From: Epiperipatus broadwayi
Taxonomy: Eukaryota > Onychophora > Udeonychophora > Euonychophora > Peripatidae
Length of the DNA stretch: 64,000 nucleotides
NCBI GenBank assembly: GCA_028023455.1
Contig: JAQFVV010000020.1
Span: forward strand, 11,754,385-11,818,384
Direction: 5' to 3'
Position numbers and translations under genes: made by a program. Shown here one piece after another: positions 61,979 through 64,000 of the stretch; position 1 is the stretch's first letter; each line of letters starts with the position of its first letter. Below the pieces are notes generated by a model that had not been told where the DNA came from, made no database searches, and was given only the letters and a program-made list of their open reading frames with translations.

Positions 61979-62087
61979 GGTGGTCGAGAGGTCAGCGCGA
62001 CTGCATTGCACTAGCAGGCAGTTGCCCGGGTTGCGGGTTCGCGTCCCGGCCGATGCTATGACACTTAAAAAAAAAAAAAAAAATTAG
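61979..62087 (+). mobile_element. Short tRNA-Val-like SINE, subtype B, altered anticodon arm
   Basis: Starts GGTGGTCGAGAGGTCAGCGCG and has a long variable region, B box GGGTTCGCGTCCC, end TATGACACTT and about 17 A. The anticodon arm reads ACTGCATTGCACTAGCAGGCAGT instead of ACTGC-CTTACAA-GCAGT, so the loop is enlarged and the UAC anticodon is gone. It is 5'-truncated by about 10 bp. The B box and GC-rich T arm are otherwise the best preserved here. Confidence 0.93.
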
Positions 62088-62236
62088 TATCATTCCCAGG
62101 CAACTGATGGAAGAGGATATCTAAAATGTGTACAACCTATGGAATAATTCTTCATATTTTTTATATATATAAGGCCAACAATTGATGAAAGTTTTATGCA
62201 TGGTAATTGAAATTGACATCCAGATTTGTACGATAC

Positions 62237-62340
62237 ACACATATATATATATATATTAACGGTATTTACCGTTAATTTTATATATATATATATATATACT
62301 GTATATATTTTATAATGGGTATTGTAATTTATATATATAT
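62237..62340. repeat. (TA)n with internal hairpin
   Basis: TA runs surround TTAACGGTATTTACCGTTAA, a 10-bp perfect inverted repeat. Confidence 0.8.
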
Positions 62341-62346
62341 ATTCCA

Positions 62347-62485
62347 CATGTGAGAGGGTGGATGAAACAATAAAGTGTGCAGGGGAGATGTGGAGAAGAG
62401 AAGCTAAAGATCAGAGAAGATGGATTGAACTTGGAGAGACCTTCATTCTGCAGTGGATTGATAATGGTTGATGATGATGATGATT
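62347..62485 (+). pseudogene. RTE-type LINE, 3' end of ORF (copy 4)
   Basis: From 62358 the frame reads VDETIKCAGEMWRREAKDQR, then RWIELGETFILQWIDNG and TGA at 62469-62471, followed by (GATGAT) to about 62484. It is the shortest but the least damaged copy and shows the natural C-terminus WIDNG. It is truncated right beside a (TA)n tract, with a 1-bp deletion just before 62358. Confidence 0.88.
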
Positions 62486-63440
62486 ACTGATAGAAATAAA
62501 GCATATAGAATTTAATAATTAAATTATTCATAACTCAAGAAGTCATGTGACATTTTACCACCAGAAGTGACAGATTGAGCTATGATATCGGGTCTTCAGC
62601 TTTTGAATAAATGTCTACACTTTCAATAAATTATGCAGGTGTTACTAATTCTACGTATCTTACCTATTTCAGAAATTAATTATTCAGAGCATTTACAAGC
62701 TATTTGTGGGTAATGATCAAATTTATTTTCAACAGAATAGAGCATTATTGAATTAAGTTGAGCTTATTTGGATAACATTTTTTAAAATAGATGGATTGAA
62801 TGAGGTGTTAGTATTGAGTATTCTTTACATTTTCCAGACTTAATGCCATAGATGTTTTTATAAAGACACCCAAAGAATAAAAATTATTGCTTAATGCTAA
62901 CAAATATTGGCAAATAACTGTAAACTATTGAAATAAAATGTGCAACAATGTCATCCCACAATTTACCTGTTGTATGCATTTCGGTTTCTTGATAATATCA
63001 ACAGTGTTTGTATGACATACAATAAATCATGTTTTAGACTAACATTTTTTATTATAAAGTTATAAAATTATTTTATCCAAAAAATAAAGAAGTTATTTAA
63101 ATTCAAAGTATATACATTTTTGGATACTCTATATTTAGTGAATATTCTTTATGACAAATGACAAAAATTTTATCTATTATTATTAAGTAAAATTAAATCT
63201 CATACTAATCTTTTATATGATTAAATCATACATTACAAAATAAATTTGAAATGTAATGCTATTCAGGCTGTGTGTGCATGATTCATACATTAACACACTT
63301 AAAATAATGAAATAGACACAGAACAATATCACTGCAATCTCAGTGTATGAAACATTCTTTATGTGATAACTACAGTTAGTGTTTACCAAGTTCTCTGTAA
63401 GATGAATATTTTAAAAACTACATTTATATATATATATATA
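62486..63440. other. AT-rich DNA, no gene seen
   Basis: Nothing recognised apart from a (TA)n at 63425-63440. Confidence 0.45.
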
Positions 63441-63531
63441 TCATAATAAAAATACTAAAATATAATGGTAATGAACTATTATAAACAATCTTTCAATCAG
63501 TAGAAGTACTATTTTAGTATTTTTATTATGA
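63441..63531. repeat. Perfect 22-bp inverted repeat with 47-bp loop
   Basis: TCATAATAAAAATACTAAAA (63441 onward) pairs with 63510-63531. Perhaps a small MITE next to (TA)n. Confidence 0.7.
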
Positions 63532-63572
63532 TTATAATTTTGTTGCAATTAATGGACATTTTATTTATACTA

Positions 63573-63616
63573 CACACACACACACACCCATACACACACA
63601 CATATATATATATATA
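63573..63616. repeat. (CA)n and (TA)n microsatellite
   Basis: ACACACAC run with a CCCAT interruption, then TATATATA. Confidence 0.9.
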
Positions 63617-63771
63617 AGCAAAATTACTCCAAATTCACAACTCAAACAGACTAGTCAAAAAATATAAATCCTACCACAACCAATGGTTTCCACTGCTAAA
63701 AACAGACTTCTCAAGTGTAAAGAACTACAAAATAACAACATATTTAAACTAAACATTACCCACAATTCCAT

Positions 63772-63999
63772 TTACATTCCATACACCCTTAATATTAAAA
63801 AACATTTAAATAAGTTAATTGCTTCAGAATTATAAATTTTTAATAATAAAGATTCTTTAATTCTTTTTATTTCATTTCTCTCAAAGAAGATAACATTAGC
63901 TTCATCAAAATTAATTGTGTGGCATGTGTCTTTTTCATGGATATATAAAGCAGAACTAATATATTTATTTCTAACATTACCTTTATGTATCTTTATTCT
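63772..63999 (-). pseudogene. Penelope-like element, GIY-YIG C-terminus (cut by window edge)
   Basis: The minus-strand frame enters at 63999 and ends at a TAA at 63774-63772: 75 codons without a stop. It reads RIKIHKGNVRNKYISSALYI, then HEKDTCHTINFDEANVIFFE and RNEIKRIKESLLLKIYNSE. The pattern 'R.K.HK..VRN...SSAL..H....GH.I.FD.A.V......+..R+IKESL.I' is the second half of the PLE GIY-YIG domain, and here the arginine equivalent (R of RIKIHK) is kept. The N-terminal half and the RT, if present, lie beyond the right edge. With no disabling change in view, this may be the best preserved PLE of the window. Confidence 0.88.
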
Positions 64000-64000
64000 T

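Noticed and set aside
62090-62347. 85-codon Tyr/Ile-rich minus frame
   Set aside because: Driven by the TA repeats and hairpin; no motif.

Overview
This window is a strongly AT-rich stretch of an animal (most likely invertebrate) nuclear genome. It contains no recognisable complete host gene. What can be identified is almost entirely decayed mobile DNA, foldback repeats and very long microsatellites. The presence of Penelope-like elements with GIY-YIG domains, several non-LTR retrotransposon lineages, tRNA-derived SINEs and a hAT transposon points to a metazoan. I cannot assign a species. No prokaryotic signals (operons, ribosome binding sites, CRISPR) are present.

Layout. 1-3.4 kb: AT-rich DNA, a (TA)n-TGTAACGG junction, and two Penelope-like element (PLE) fragments head to head. 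3.4-6.4 kb: a 750-bp repeat in two direct copies, the second inside a 1.9-kb non-autonomous hAT element with a perfect 8-bp target duplication. 6.5-7.2 kb: a large foldback repeat, then a tRNA-Val-like SINE. 9.2-13.2 kb: an RTE-type 3' fragment and a duplicated ~0.9-kb segment, each copy carrying a different foldback insertion. 15.2-17.3 kb: an ORF1-only (gag-like, zinc-knuckle) LINE derivative on the minus strand. 17.6-18.7 kb: long trinucleotide arrays. 20.0-20.6 kb: a LINE ORF2 C-terminus. 22.1 and 22.8 kb: foldback repeats. 25.9-28.2 kb: an RTE fragment joined to a second head-to-head PLE pair with reverse transcriptase and GIY-YIG remnants.

28.9-36 kb: (TA)n, a polypurine-rich block and long AT-rich DNA with a few gag-like or tandem-repeat traces. 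38-40 kb: three SINE copies. 41.6-42.1 kb: a (CTAT)n array. 42.6-44.8 kb: a degenerate CR1/Jockey-like LINE interrupted by a hairpin element. 46.1-47.9 kb: two complex foldback structures. 51.2 kb: another RTE fragment. 52.5-55.35 kb: a large palindrome whose outer arms are almost identical and whose breakpoint cuts a SINE. 56.3-59.0 kb: a CpG-richer block with TG...CA ends between TA repeats. 59.2-60.3 kb: a TIR element. 61.5-62.1 kb: two SINEs. 62.3 kb: an RTE 3' end. 63.8-64 kb: a PLE GIY-YIG fragment running off the window.

How the parts relate. RTE-type LINEs with (TGA)n tails and the SINEs (poly-A tails, 10-17-bp target duplications) are retroposons. The hAT and the TIR/foldback elements are DNA transposons or their derivatives. 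Nothing here looks able to move by itself. The most notable themes are repeated head-to-head PLE arrangements, an unusually short tRNA-Val-like SINE family in two subtypes, elements beginning TGTAA(C/T) exactly at (TA)n tracts, and abundant inverted duplication of different ages.
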